A stretch of DNA of 64,000 nucleotides from Litchfieldia alkalitelluris (GCF_002153425.1 NZ_KZ119600.1:2267436-2331435); one strand, 5' to 3'; counted from the first letter of the stretch, positions 52,116 to 61,792 are shown. Numbers and translations are program-made. The notes: generated by a model not told the origin, from the sequence alone.

Positions 52116-52574
52116 TTGACAGGGACAACAAATATTACTTTAAATATTAATGGAGAAAAACGACCTGTTACCGTTCGACCATCGGAAACGCTCTTAGGTA
52201 TACTCCGAGGTAAACTTGGATTAACAGGGGCAAAACCAGGTTGTTTAAACGGTGACTGTGGAGCTTGTACTGTTATGATAGATGGGAAGCCAATGAAATC
52301 TTGCTTAATGCTAGGTGTCGAAGCTCCTGGTAAGAAGATACAGACAGTTGAGGGATTAAACGGGACTCCAATACAGAGGTCTTTTATAGAGCATTTTGCT
52401 TTTCAATGTGGTTACTGCACTCCAGGGTTTATCATGAACTGTCAGTCTTTAATTGACACTAACCCTAATGCACCAGATGAAATAATTGAGGAATGGTTAA
52501 AATCAAACATATGCCGTTGTACTGGATATGAAGAAATTGAGAAGGCGATTAAATCTGTTTTAAGAGATAAATAG
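52116..52574 (+). CDS. Molybdenum hydroxylase 2Fe-2S subunit
   Basis: A 152-aa small subunit with two [2Fe-2S] clusters. The plant-type cluster has PGCLNGDCGACTVMIDGKPM followed by SC. The helical cluster has CGYCTPGF and ICRCTGYEE. It starts at TTG 52116 (AGGGGAG ten bases upstream); an alternative is GTG 52107, which would overlap the FAD subunit gene. It is the last gene of the operon, equivalent to B. subtilis PucE. Gene order here is XdhC, MocA, Mo, FAD, FeS. Confidence 0.93.
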   Translation: MTGTTNITLNINGEKRPVTVRPSETLLGILRGKLGLTGAKPGCLNGDCGACTVMIDGKPMKSCLMLGVEAPGKKIQTVEGLNGTPIQRSFIEHFAFQCGYCTPGFIMNCQSLIDTNPNAPDEIIEEWLKSNICRCTGYEEIEKAIKSVLRDK

Positions 52575-52583
52575 GAATATGAG

Positions 52584-52618
52584 GTGTTCCATTGATATGA
52601 TGGGACACTATTTTTTTG
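52584..52618 (+). terminator. Terminator of the molybdenum hydroxylase operon
   Basis: GTGTTCCAT pairs with ATGGGACAC (one mismatch) around TGATATG, followed by seven T. Confidence 0.85.
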
Positions 52619-52944
52619 TTAAGGTTAAGGTACTTGTGCTTGTCTTTATACTTTCACATAAAGTTCAAACATTCGTTCGATTAAAATGGATATAATAAAA
52701 TAAACCCAGATTTTCTTCTACAATGCTATGCCCACGATTTTCCTAGACTTTTCTCTTAACCTTCTCAAAATTTATTTAATTCCAACAGTTATAAATGCAC
52801 AAATGGAAAAACAATACATAGGTTACCTTTCTAGTAACACTATTTATGTGAGGCTTTTTTATCAATTTGATATAATAAAATAACTTAAAAGTGTCATTTC
52901 TGTAAAGGAACCATTATAAGAATAATAGAATTCAGGTGAATGTG
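52619..52944. other. Intergenic region before topB
   Basis: About 325 AT-rich bases. Two GATATAATAAAATAA stretches (about 52690 and 52869) look like -10 regions; the second could start topB. No gene or RNA was recognised. Confidence 0.35.
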
Positions 52945-55125
52945 ATGAAACTTATCGTAGCGGAAAAGCCAGATCAAGGTGCAAAGCTCGCTGCCCCCTT
53001 CCCCCATAAAAAAACAAACGGCATCATTCAAATTGAACCAAATGAAATTTTTCCGAGTGGTGCTTATGTAACTTGGGCAGTTGGTCATTTGTGTGAGCTT
53101 ATACCACCAGAAGAATATGATTCTAAGTGGAAAAAATGGACTATGGATACATTACCAATTATTCCAAAACGCTTTCAGCATCGAGTTGTTAAAACAAGAT
53201 GGAAGCAGTTTAATAAAGTAAAAGAGTATGTCCACCGCCAAGATGTAGATGAAATTATCATCGCTGGGGATGCGGAGCGAGAAGGGGAAGCGATTGTTAG
53301 AATTATTTTGTTATTATGTAAAAATAATAAACCGATGAAGCGCTTATGGATTTCTTCCTTAACGAAAAAGGCTGTAGAACATGGATTTAAAAATTTATTG
53401 AAGGAAGAGGATACAAGAAACATATATTACGAGGCAATTAGTCGTGCCTGCGCTGATTGGCTTGTTGGAATAAATGCGTCTAGAGCTTATACATTGCTAC
53501 TACAGAAAAAGGGAATCTCTGATGTTTTTTCCACTGGAAGAGTACAAACTCCAACCTTAGCATTAATTGTTAAACGAGAGGAGGAAATTAGCAACTTTAA
53601 GTCTGAACCTTTTTGGGAAGTAAATGCTAAGTTTGATTTTGAAGGGAAAAAATTCACAGGTAAATGGCACAAAGATGGTGAAACAAGAATTAAAGACAAG
53701 AATCTTGCTGAAAAAATCATGCAATTTTGTAAACAGAAGCAATCTGAAATCATGGAAGTGAAAAAGGATCGTAAAGAATATCAGCCACCTTTTTTATTCA
53801 ATTTATCCTCATTACAAGCAACTGCGAATAAATTATATCGATATTCACCAAAAAAGACACTAGATATTGCACAAAAGCTTTATTTAAAAGGTATTATTTC
53901 ATACCCTAGATCTGATTCCAATTTTGTTACTAAAGGGGAAGCAGCTCAGTTTCCAGATACATTGAAAAAACTAAGTAATATCAGTACTTTTAAGGAGTTT
54001 TTCCCATTGCCTATCGACTCAATATATACTAATAAACGATATGTCAATGAGAAAAAAGTAAAGGACCACTATGCAATTATTCCAACAGAGCAAGTAACGA
54101 ATCCTTCTAAACTTCAAGAAGAAGAAGCTAAGATTTATAGTCTGATAGTAAAAAGACTAATTGCTGCTCATTACAATAAAGCAGTAGTTGATGTTACGAC
54201 AGTTCAAACCATTGTAGATCATCGTGCAACGTTTGTTTCAAAAGGGAAAGTTACAGTAGATGATGGCTGGAGAAGAGTATTCTCTGAGAAAAGTAAACCT
54301 AAGAAAATCAACGAAGGTGAGCAGGAATTACCAACTCTTCAAGAAGGAGAACAAGGTTTTGTAGACAATGTTACTGTCAAAGAAAGCAAAACGCAGCCCC
54401 CTAAGAGATATACGGAAGGTGATTTGATTACTTTGATGAAAACTGCTGGAAAGCATATCTATGATGAACAACTCATTAAAGTGTTAAATAGCACGGAGGG
54501 ATTGGGGACAGAGGCCACGAGAGCTGGAATTATTGGCGTTCTTAAAGATCGTGGATATATTCAGGTAAATAAGAACCAAGTATATGCTACAGATAAAGGA
54601 AGACTTCTCATTAATGTTGTTGGAGAGAGTATATTAGCATCTCCTGAAATGACTGCAAAATGGGAACAACGTTTAACTGAAATTGGTGACGGAAAAGCTT
54701 CTGCAAAGGTCTTTATGGAACAAGCTAAAAAATTGAGTGAGAAATTAATTGAAGAAGCTATTCATGGTTCTGCGAGTTGGGACTTCAATGGTTTTGATAT
54801 AGAGAATATTATAGATAATGCAACTTCGAGTAAAAAATGGGGCAATTCATCAAGGAAATCACCTTTAGGCTCTTGTAAGAAGTGCGATGGGAAACTAATA
54901 GACAAAGGATCATTTTATGGGTGCTCCCAATACACAAAAACAAAATGTAACTTTACATTATCAAAGAAAATATTAGGAAAAACAATCTCTCAATCAAACA
55001 TAAAAAAACTATTAAAAGGCGAAAAAACAGATATTATTAAAGGTTTCAAAAAGGGAGAAAAGGTTTTTGATGCTTACTTGATTTGGAATAAAGATACAAA
55101 TCAAGTCGAATTCAAGTTTAATTGA
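52945..55125 (+). CDS. topB: DNA topoisomerase III
   Basis: This 726-aa type IA topoisomerase has the Toprim start KLIVAEKPDQGAKLA, the acidic GDAEREGEAIVR near residues 105-120, and the active-site Tyr320 in GIISYPRSDSNFV. A C-terminal zinc-finger-like repeat (CKKCDGKLIDKGSFYGCSQY) follows. It resolves single-strand crossings in replication and recombination. ATG 52945 has AGGTG six bases upstream; an in-frame GTG nine bases earlier lies on the ribosome site itself. It is monocistronic with a terminator. Confidence 0.95.
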   Translation: MKLIVAEKPDQGAKLAAPFPHKKTNGIIQIEPNEIFPSGAYVTWAVGHLCELIPPEEYDSKWKKWTMDTLPIIPKRFQHRVVKTRWKQFNKVKEYVHRQDVDEIIIAGDAEREGEAIVRIILLLCKNNKPMKRLWISSLTKKAVEHGFKNLLKEEDTRNIYYEAISRACADWLVGINASRAYTLLLQKKGISDVFSTGRVQTPTLALIVKREEEISNFKSEPFWEVNAKFDFEGKKFTGKWHKDGETRIKDKNLAEKIMQFCKQKQSEIMEVKKDRKEYQPPFLFNLSSLQATANKLYRYSPKKTLDIAQKLYLKGIISYPRSDSNFVTKGEAAQFPDTLKKLSNISTFKEFFPLPIDSIYTNKRYVNEKKVKDHYAIIPTEQVTNPSKLQEEEAKIYSLIVKRLIAAHYNKAVVDVTTVQTIVDHRATFVSKGKVTVDDGWRRVFSEKSKPKKINEGEQELPTLQEGEQGFVDNVTVKESKTQPPKRYTEGDLITLMKTAGKHIYDEQLIKVLNSTEGLGTEATRAGIIGVLKDRGYIQVNKNQVYATDKGRLLINVVGESILASPEMTAKWEQRLTEIGDGKASAKVFMEQAKKLSEKLIEEAIHGSASWDFNGFDIENIIDNATSSKKWGNSSRKSPLGSCKKCDGKLIDKGSFYGCSQYTKTKCNFTLSKKILGKTISQSNIKKLLKGEKTDIIKGFKKGEKVFDAYLIWNKDTNQVEFKFN

Positions 55126-55163
55126 TGCACACCTATAACCAATGCAAATGAGATGTTTTATTC

Positions 55164-55202
55164 AAAAAAAGCTGAAGCAATTTTAATTTGCTCAGCTTTT
55201 TT
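55164..55202. terminator. Terminator between topB and the GNAT gene
   Basis: AAAAAGCTGA-A-GCAA pairs with TTGC-TCAGCTTTTT around a 6-nt loop. It has A and T tracts on both sides and can act in either direction. Confidence 0.88.
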
Positions 55203-55250
55203 ACATTGGCTACCGTGAAAATATGTTTTGTAGAAAGAAACTACGTTAAA

Positions 55251-55808
55251 TTAAGCTTCTTTGAGTTGATCGTCCAAGTTTGAAACTGGTTCTATTCTTA
55301 GTGTGTGCATAGTATAAAGAGCTTTAGAAATTTCAAAAACTTCAAATGAATCTACATCACTATTCAATCGGCTAAGAAGTTCAGTTTTATTTAGGACAAC
55401 ATTAACATATGGCATCTTTAATGCGGCTTTTATTGAACGTGTATTTTCTTTTCTAATACGCATATAAACTTGTTCAATGCCAAGTTCAAAAAATAATTCA
55501 TGTAGAAATAACTCTTTTGCAATTTTATTGTAACCTTTTCCGTGGTAAGGCTTCCCTATCCAAGTTCCTATAAAACCAGTGTTCTCATGAATATCAAATA
55601 AATTTATTGTACCAATTGGAAGACCCCACTCATCTAAAATAGTTCTAGAGATTAGCTTTCCCTGTTCTTCAGCTTCAAGTGTTTGTTTCGTTAAGAAGAT
55701 AAATTCATCATATGAATAAGCTTTTTGGCGAACAAAAGGAAACACATCTGGGTGCACCATTAATTCATAAAGTACCTGACATTCTTGTAAATCACGTTTC
55801 TTAATCAT
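55251..55808 (-). CDS. GNAT-family N-acetyltransferase, RimJ-like
   Basis: The 185-aa protein has an N-terminal MIKKRDLQECQVLYELMVHP, acetyl-CoA loop GTWIGKPYHGKGYNKIAKEL near residues 85-104, and IRKENTRSIKAALKM, typical of RimJ/RimL-type GNATs acting on protein or small-molecule amines. I chose ATG 55808 because GGGGGAA lies just before it. The frame is open further upstream, but that part runs through a tRNA-like sequence and is not coding. Confidence 0.88.
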   Translation of the reverse strand: MIKKRDLQECQVLYELMVHPDVFPFVRQKAYSYDEFIFLTKQTLEAEEQGKLISRTILDEWGLPIGTINLFDIHENTGFIGTWIGKPYHGKGYNKIAKELFLHELFFELGIEQVYMRIRKENTRSIKAALKMPYVNVVLNKTELLSRLNSDVDSFEVFEISKALYTMHTLRIEPVSNLDDQLKEA

Positions 55809-55824
55809 ATATATTCCCCCATAT

Positions 55825-55925
55825 GAGGACAGACCTATTGTGTGGACCACCCTCGAAATTTTTCGATTGCACAAAAATTCCGGGGTGGGAATCGAACCCA
55901 CTAGGACCAGTTCATACTGGTGGCG
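55825..55925 (-). other. tRNA-like fragment and T-box-like motif in the GNAT leader
   Basis: On the minus strand GTGGG-TTCGATT-CCCAC (55885-55901) is a perfect canonical tRNA T arm. It is preceded by a hairpin ACCAG-TATGAA-CTGGT (55906-55921) that could be an anticodon or long variable arm. No matching acceptor 5' strand or D arm is found, so it is not a whole tRNA. Downstream, AGGGTGG (55847-55853) with GTCCTC (55825-55830) resembles the T-box antiterminator. It may be a tRNA remnant (old attachment site) or a regulatory leader. Confidence 0.4.
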
Positions 55926-55929
55926 CACC

Positions 55930-56202
55930 ATTTGCCTTCCCAAAACAACCAGTAACTGATTGTTAAGTTATATTATATTTAAATAACTGCAAAATACTTC
56001 GTAATCAGACGAAAATTATCATAACACATAATTATTTAAAGATAAACAGTTATTTACTTGAAATAACTTAGTAATACTTATATATACTAAATATACCTAT
56101 TCGTAGAAAGGTGAAAAACTATTTAACAACATATTTATATTGCAAAGTTCTATAAATTTTTTTGAAAGTTCGATATAGTATATGGAAGGGGGGGACCTAG
56201 GG
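55930..56202. other. Intergenic region upstream of dynA
   Basis: About 270 very AT-rich bases. They must hold the dynA promoter, which I could not place with confidence. A run AAGGGGGGGA just before TTG 56203 is the ribosome site. No gene is seen. Confidence 0.4.
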
Positions 56203-59200
56203 TTGATACATAAAACGATACAAGAACAGAGTTCTACGATTCCATTAACAGCCGAAGAAAAATTTCGTTTGAAAAGACTTGAGCAAAAACATCAAAAAAA
56301 TGTATTTGAAATGGCTTTTTGTGGTCACTTTTCAGCAGGTAAATCAACAATGCTAAATAAACTACTTGGTGCGGAGGTATTGCCGACGAGTCCAATTCCA
56401 ACGAGTGCAAATATTATTGAATTAAAAAATGGTGAATTAGGATTAACAATAAAGACTCAAAAGAATGATAAAAAATGGGACGGAGAGATTCCCTGGAATG
56501 AAGTTCGTAAATGGGGAATGGACGGTCAGGAAATACAGGGGTTGACAATTACTGCCGACCTACCGTTTCTTGGAGAAAATAGTTCCATTCTAGATACACC
56601 AGGTGTTGATTCTACTGATGCATCTCATGAAAAAGTAACCGTTGAACAATTATATACAACTGACGTTATTGTTTACGTAATGGACTATAACCATGTTCAA
56701 TCAGAAACAAATTTATATTTCCTAAAACAATTGAGCGATGAAAATAAACCTATATATATTGTCATAAACCAAATTGATAAACATAATGATGATGAAATTC
56801 CCTTTATTGATTTTAAAAGTTCAGTGGAAACAATCTTAGGAAAATGGAATATACATTATATTAAAATGTTTTTTACTTCAATGAAAAAGCCGAATCATCA
56901 CCTTAATGAATTTGGAACTATGGAAAATGAGCTTAAAGGGCTTTTATATAATAGTCACAAATTATTAGATCATGCGGCTTCCCGCTTAGAGCAAGGGTTT
57001 TATCAATCCGTTGCACTAAGACTAAGGGAACAAAAACAGGAAAATGCGACAGACATAATTGAGGAAATGAAGGAGCAAGGTTTTTCCTTAGAACAGTTAA
57101 AGGAAAAGGAACACTTACTAGATCGATTAGATGAAGTTTCAAATTATAAAGAGAATTATAGAAAAATGTATCATGAACAGCTTAGTCGATTATTTAAAAA
57201 TGTGACATTGTTTCCATATTCCACAACTGATTTAACTCGTAGTTGGATTGAAAGTTTACAGCCTGGGTTTAAAGTTGGCTTACTTTTTTCAAAAAAGAAA
57301 ACGGAAGAGGAGCGAAATAGGCGCCTTCAACTGGTACTTGAGGATTTAAAGGATAAAGTTAAGACACAACTTATTTTTCACGTAACAGATTTCCTTAAAA
57401 ATTTAGACCGTACCGTATTAGATTTTACTTCTGATTTTGACAAAGCGATTGAAGAACTAGCTATATTTGATGAGAAAGTTGTTGCTGAAATGATGCTTCA
57501 ACTCGTAAATGCAGAACACGCAAGTAGGGAGTACGTCTATACATTTACGAAAGAAATAACAGAATCAATCGTAAAACTAATTAAGGAACGTTCACTGCAT
57601 ATGTTAGAAACTTACATAGTAGGGGCAGAAAAATTTCATCATGAAGAAAAAGACAATGTTCTAGCAAAAATTAACGAATTAGGTAAGTTAGAAAAGTTTG
57701 AAGAACAGTTAAGGGAAAATGAAATAAAATTTGATAAACTACGAAAAGAAGTGGAGACAAGATTAGCAGAGTTCCCAGCAAATGACCTTTATTTTCAACA
57801 TTTGAGTGATATTAGTAAAGGGAGTTTCCCACAAAGCAAAGGGCAAAGCTTCCGCAATATCACTGACTCTTCTGAAAGTCTAATCGAACCCGTGACGGAT
57901 CTACCAATAATAAAAGAAGAAAGTCAAGAAAAAATAAGTATTGCAGATGACTGGTTGAAGGATCTAAAAAGAATATTACAAAACTTTAAAGGGGAAACCA
58001 TTTTATCGACTGAAAGGGAAAGATTAATTGATCGGATAAATCGCTATGAAAATAAGACATTCATTATTTCTTTGTTTGGTGCCTTCAGTGCAGGGAAATC
58101 AAGTTTTGCTAATGCTTTGTTAGGCGATAGTGTATTACCTGTATCACCGAATCCTACCACTGCAACAGTCACTACAATACAGAGATCAACGGAACAATAT
58201 AAACATGCTACCGCCGTTATTTCGTTTAAAACAAAAGAAGCATTGGATCAAGAAATAAAGAGTGTTAGTCAGCATTTAGGCCAGGACATCAACCTAGATA
58301 AATTAAAAAAGTGGGTACCAGATAAGAAAAGTTATATCACTGGGTGGCAAAAAACAAATGTAGAGTACTTATTAACGATTAAGAAAAGCGGAATAGATTC
58401 CAACGACATTGGTTCTGACAAAATAATACCCTTAGATCTACTTGATGATTTTGTTGCAAATGAAGACAATGCTTGTCTTATCGAAAAAGTACACATTTAT
58501 TATGATTGTGATCTGACGGAAAAAGGTATTGTTCTTGTAGATACTCCAGGTGTAAATTCTGTGCACGGTCGTCATACGAATGTAGCATTTAAACAAATGC
58601 AAAAGTCAGACGCCATTTTTTACTTAACTTATTATAATCACGCTTTCTCTAAGAGTGATCAATATTTCCTTCAGCAAATTGGTCAAGTTAATGAAAGCTT
58701 TGAGCATAATAAGCTATACTTTGTTTTAAATGCAGCGGACTTAGCAAGCAGTACAGGAGAACTAAATGGTGTAAAAAATCATGTATTTTCTCAATTACAA
58801 AGCTGTGGGATAAAGGAACCTAGGCTATTCCATCTTTCGAGTAAAGAAGGGCTTTTAGAAAAGAAAAGGAGTGGTAAAAACTCATCAACTTTTTCAGCGT
58901 TTGAAAATTTCTTCCATCAACACACTATTTCTGAACTTAAAGTATTAAGTTTAGGAATCATTAAAGATGAGTTTCTATCGTATGGAGAAAAGCTTAATGA
59001 CAGTATCCATTTTATTGAAAAAGACTTGAAGTTACAAAAAGAAAAGTATGAACAATATAGCGCAAATGTGAGTAACCAAAAAGAATTGATAGATGGACTT
59101 TCATTTGAACATGTAACAAGGGATGCCGTTTTAGAGTTGGAACAGCTTTCTTTGTATCTACAAGACAGAATGAAATATGTCTTATATGATTATTATTCTT

Positions 59201-59799
59201 CGGCAATAAATGTATCTGTTTTAACTGGAAATAGTAAAAAAGAACTCCACTTCCAGTTGAATTCTGCAATAAGGGAATGGGTAAATCAAGGGGAGACATT
59301 TTTCAAGCATGAATTGGAAGCAACAATCATTCGCGTAGAAGAAAAAATGAAAGAACGGGCAGTTAGATGGCTACAGGAAGCATCAAATCAAATCAAGTCT
59401 AACCTACCATACTTTAGTTTCGATTCGGAGATTGCATTGTCAGCATTAAAATATCGATTCCCGTCACTTTTATTACAGGTAGAAAGTAAAAACTATACAG
59501 GTTTTTTAAAATCAAAAAAAGATTTTTTTGAAAATAATAAATCAAAGGAATTAAGAGAGCAATTAGTCTCTGATGGTTTCACGTTTACAAAGGATATTCT
59601 CAAATATATTACGCATGAACTATCAAATGCATTCACAAAAATGGCTCACCAGCTAGAAAGCGAGTTAAAAAACAGGCTACAAAAAGCTTGTGATCAAGAA
59701 TTGGAACGATTTAATAAATTATTTGATCCAGAGGCGAAGGATAATTTGTATAGAGAAAAGGAGCAATTATCAGCATTGCTTGAGAAAGAAAATAGTTAA
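56203..59799 (+). CDS. dynA: DynA-type double dynamin-like GTPase
   Basis: This 1198-aa fusion of two dynamin-like modules remodels membranes and resembles B. subtilis DynA (about 1190 aa). Module 1 has P-loop CGHFSAGKSTM (residues 40-50), LPTSPIPTSANI and SILDTPGVDST. Module 2 has P-loop GAFSAGKSS near residue 626, LPVSPNPTTATVTT and VLVDTPGVNSV. Each GTPase head is followed by long helical stalk regions, with a coiled coil near residues 480-530. I chose TTG 56203 because GGGGGGA lies before it; the in-frame ATG at 56182 has no ribosome site. Confidence 0.94.
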   Translation: MIHKTIQEQSSTIPLTAEEKFRLKRLEQKHQKNVFEMAFCGHFSAGKSTMLNKLLGAEVLPTSPIPTSANIIELKNGELGLTIKTQKNDKKWDGEIPWNEVRKWGMDGQEIQGLTITADLPFLGENSSILDTPGVDSTDASHEKVTVEQLYTTDVIVYVMDYNHVQSETNLYFLKQLSDENKPIYIVINQIDKHNDDEIPFIDFKSSVETILGKWNIHYIKMFFTSMKKPNHHLNEFGTMENELKGLLYNSHKLLDHAASRLEQGFYQSVALRLREQKQENATDIIEEMKEQGFSLEQLKEKEHLLDRLDEVSNYKENYRKMYHEQLSRLFKNVTLFPYSTTDLTRSWIESLQPGFKVGLLFSKKKTEEERNRRLQLVLEDLKDKVKTQLIFHVTDFLKNLDRTVLDFTSDFDKAIEELAIFDEKVVAEMMLQLVNAEHASREYVYTFTKEITESIVKLIKERSLHMLETYIVGAEKFHHEEKDNVLAKINELGKLEKFEEQLRENEIKFDKLRKEVETRLAEFPANDLYFQHLSDISKGSFPQSKGQSFRNITDSSESLIEPVTDLPIIKEESQEKISIADDWLKDLKRILQNFKGETILSTERERLIDRINRYENKTFIISLFGAFSAGKSSFANALLGDSVLPVSPNPTTATVTTIQRSTEQYKHATAVISFKTKEALDQEIKSVSQHLGQDINLDKLKKWVPDKKSYITGWQKTNVEYLLTIKKSGIDSNDIGSDKIIPLDLLDDFVANEDNACLIEKVHIYYDCDLTEKGIVLVDTPGVNSVHGRHTNVAFKQMQKSDAIFYLTYYNHAFSKSDQYFLQQIGQVNESFEHNKLYFVLNAADLASSTGELNGVKNHVFSQLQSCGIKEPRLFHLSSKEGLLEKKRSGKNSSTFSAFENFFHQHTISELKVLSLGIIKDEFLSYGEKLNDSIHFIEKDLKLQKEKYEQYSANVSNQKELIDGLSFEHVTRDAVLELEQLSLYLQDRMKYVLYDYYSSAINVSVLTGNSKKELHFQLNSAIREWVNQGETFFKHELEATIIRVEEKMKERAVRWLQEASNQIKSNLPYFSFDSEIALSALKYRFPSLLLQVESKNYTGFLKSKKDFFENNKSKELREQLVSDGFTFTKDILKYITHELSNAFTKMAHQLESELKNRLQKACDQELERFNKLFDPEAKDNLYREKEQLSALLEKENS

Positions 59800-59805
59800 T
59801 AATAG

Positions 59806-59858
59806 GAAAGCCGGTTCATTATGAAACAGAATGTGTTTCAATGAACCGGCTTTCTTTT
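59806..59858. terminator. Strong bidirectional terminator after dynA
   Basis: GAAAGCCGGTTCATT pairs perfectly with AATGAACCGGCTTTC, with an inner GAAACA/TGTTTC helix, followed by TTTT. Confidence 0.92.
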
Positions 59859-59896
59859 ACAATTAAACCAAAAGAGTGTTAGGAGGAACGTTTAAA

Positions 59897-60070
59897 TTAA
59901 CTATATTGGTCTTGCATTTTGTCAATTGCTTTTTGGATTGGTTGCATCATTTGATTTCCACCATTACGTTTGCCTCTCATCATACCAACTGCTGCAGCAC
60001 CAATGCCAACACCTACTAAAGACATCATTAACCCATTTTTGTTATTTCGCTTTCTTTTGAACATGTCCAT
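59897..60070 (-). CDS. Small basic protein (57 aa), DUF3918/YrzQ-like
   Basis: It reads MDMFKRKRNNKNGLMMSLVG, continues VGIGAAAVGMMRGKRNGGNQ and ends QKAIDKMQDQYS. It has one hydrophobic Gly/Ala helix between basic stretches, as in the small Bacillus DUF3918 proteins such as YrzQ. Its ribosome site is GGGGGG nine bases before ATG 60070. The family match is by resemblance only. Confidence 0.65.
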   Translation of the reverse strand: MDMFKRKRNNKNGLMMSLVGVGIGAAAVGMMRGKRNGGNQMMQPIQKAIDKMQDQYS

Positions 60071-60278
60071 AAAAAAGAACCCCCCGTAACTAATTTGTTT
60101 GAAAAATACCTTTCAAACATTACTTATAGTCAGTTAAAATGGGAGTAAATATGTTAGGACATCATTTCCACTCAGTGCAGGAATACTAAAACAGTTGGTG
60201 GGAATTATATATTTATGTGTCATTATTATGTGTTGAAGATAAGAAACGAATTTAACTTTATGTATGAAGGACCGCTTT

Positions 60279-61214
60279 CTAAGCTTCCTTCAAATAAATT
60301 TCTTGAAATGGTGAAACGATGTTTTCGTGAAGTATCATGATCTTTGACTCATAAGAAACATGTTCGTTATATGTCACCAATAATTCATGGTAAAATGAGA
60401 CGATAATTTCAACAGACCTAATGTTCTCTTTTGTAAACATACCTGAACGGTTTATTAAGATATTTCCATACTTTTTCACCATTTGACCAGTACGTTTCAT
60501 TAATTTGGTGGCATCCTTCATTTTATAAATGTCATGAAGTTCTGTAAGATATGTTATGACGTCTTGTTGAATATGCTTAGATAACTGCTTATTTATTTCC
60601 TCTTTTGTTTCAGGAACATCCATAAATATAAACTGTTTGAGCATGATTACATCTGTCTCTAATGGTCTGTTTAAAAAATTTAAATATATACGTAGTGTAT
60701 TATAAGCATCGTACATTGGGTTATGTTTTTCACCTTCAAATGTTAGGCCGTAAAATTGGAGGGCATTCTCTACTGAAGGATTATTTTTAGACACTCTTTT
60801 TGTAAAAATTGATTGAAAATCAATATATCTTGTTTCTATTTTTTGTATTGTTGCATTTGGAATTTGGTGACGATTAGCATCTATTTTTAACCTCGTGAGG
60901 TCACTTGTGGACCAAGAAAAGAATCGCGACTTTTTCACACCACCAATCCAAGTAAGAAAAGCAGGAAAAACTTCATCAAACCTGTTAGCATGTACTAAAT
61001 CCTTGTCTTCAATGCCAGTTAATTTCTTGCAGAATTTACTGAGTGGTTTAGAACTATTTGGTTTAATAAACTGGTCAAATAAACTTATTTCTCCAGTCTC
61101 TATATTATACTTAGCAGCCCCAAGCCGAATAGCTTCCATATCGTCGAAAACCATACCGCGATTAGAGCATAACATTTCAAAATCAAAGAAAATATACTGT
61201 TTAATTTGAGCCAT
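60279..61214 (-). CDS. DEDDh 3'-5' exonuclease-domain protein (311 aa)
   Basis: The N-terminal exonuclease domain has IFFDFEML (Asp11, Glu13), the STSDLTRLKIDANRH region and EKHNPMYDAYNTLRIY (His and Asp of motif III). It resembles the KapD/ERI-type exonuclease fold. The C-terminal 120 residues are helical with no recognised domain. GGAGG lies before ATG 61214. Substrate may be RNA or DNA. Confidence 0.85.
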   Translation of the reverse strand: MAQIKQYIFFDFEMLCSNRGMVFDDMEAIRLGAAKYNIETGEISLFDQFIKPNSSKPLSKFCKKLTGIEDKDLVHANRFDEVFPAFLTWIGGVKKSRFFSWSTSDLTRLKIDANRHQIPNATIQKIETRYIDFQSIFTKRVSKNNPSVENALQFYGLTFEGEKHNPMYDAYNTLRIYLNFLNRPLETDVIMLKQFIFMDVPETKEEINKQLSKHIQQDVITYLTELHDIYKMKDATKLMKRTGQMVKKYGNILINRSGMFTKENIRSVEIIVSFYHELLVTYNEHVSYESKIMILHENIVSPFQEIYLKEA

Positions 61215-61308
61215 AATTTCCTCCTTTCACTAACTGTTTATTTTAACTGATAAACACAATGTTTGAAAGGAGAAAATTAATCCATCTATAATATATAATA
61301 GTAAAATG

Positions 61309-61359
61309 AGTCAGTACCAACTATAACATGGTAAATTGGTAAGATTTAATGTACTGACT
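61309..61359. repeat. Inverted repeat before the DUF2187 gene
   Basis: AGTCAGTAC (61309-61317) and GTACTGACT (61351-61359) are perfect 9-bp inverted arms enclosing 33 bases, followed by TTTGAT. It could be a terminator-like or operator structure about 45 bp before the next gene. Confidence 0.4.
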
Positions 61360-61404
61360 TTTGATAAAATCGGGTAATACTATTTTTATGAAGGAGGGTT
61401 AAAT

Positions 61405-61611
61405 ATGCCAGAAGAACAACAAACACCTCCACCACCTGTTGAGGTTGGAGAGGTTGTAAAAGTTAATGCAGGTGAAAATAAAGGGGAGGAAGCAAAGGTA
61501 ATCGCTGTGTACAATAATTCGGTAGCAGTTGAGTTAAACAAAATGCAAAAGAATGGGACCCTTGCGAGAACAGTTCTAAGTCATAAGGAATATACAAAAA
61601 ATAAAAAATAA
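61405..61611 (+). CDS. DUF2187 (KOW-like) small protein
   Basis: The 68-aa protein has a Pro-rich N-terminus (PEEQQTPPPPVEVGEVVKV) and a KOW-like beta barrel (AGENKGEEAKVIAVYNNSVA, VLSHKEYTKNKK), as in Bacillus DUF2187 proteins. GAAGGAGGG lies before ATG 61405. The role is unknown; an RNA- or ribosome-related role is possible. Confidence 0.85.
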   Translation: MPEEQQTPPPPVEVGEVVKVNAGENKGEEAKVIAVYNNSVAVELNKMQKNGTLARTVLSHKEYTKNKK

Positions 61612-61647
61612 ATACATACAAAAACAAATATTATATTGATTTTTGGA

Positions 61648-61792
61648 GAGGCTGGGACAAAGTCTTTTAACATTTGAGAAACTCGAACATTTCGGTTTTC
61701 CTGTAGGAGTCTAAGTTTATTACTGACACTACATGTGAGTAATGTTTGGATTTCCAGTTAAATACTTTAGTTATCCCGACCTCTTTTTTAGT
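61648..61792. repeat. Long inverted repeat of the AGGCTGGGACA family
   Basis: GAGAGGCTGGGACAAAGTCT at the left faces a right end ending ATCCCGACCTCTTTTTT. The middle shares ACTCGAACATTTC with the copy at 18751. It follows the DUF2187 gene and probably doubles as its terminator, as the right end has a six-T tail. Confidence 0.65.

Noticed and set aside
55809..55943. N-terminal extension of the GNAT protein
   Set aside because: The extension translates the tRNA-like T arm (GSIPTPEF-type peptide), a known artefact. A good ribosome site precedes the ATG at 55808.
55880..55960. Complete tRNA, possibly tRNA-Sec
   Set aside because: The T arm is perfect, but no acceptor 5' strand, D arm or TCA anticodon loop in the right place can be drawn.
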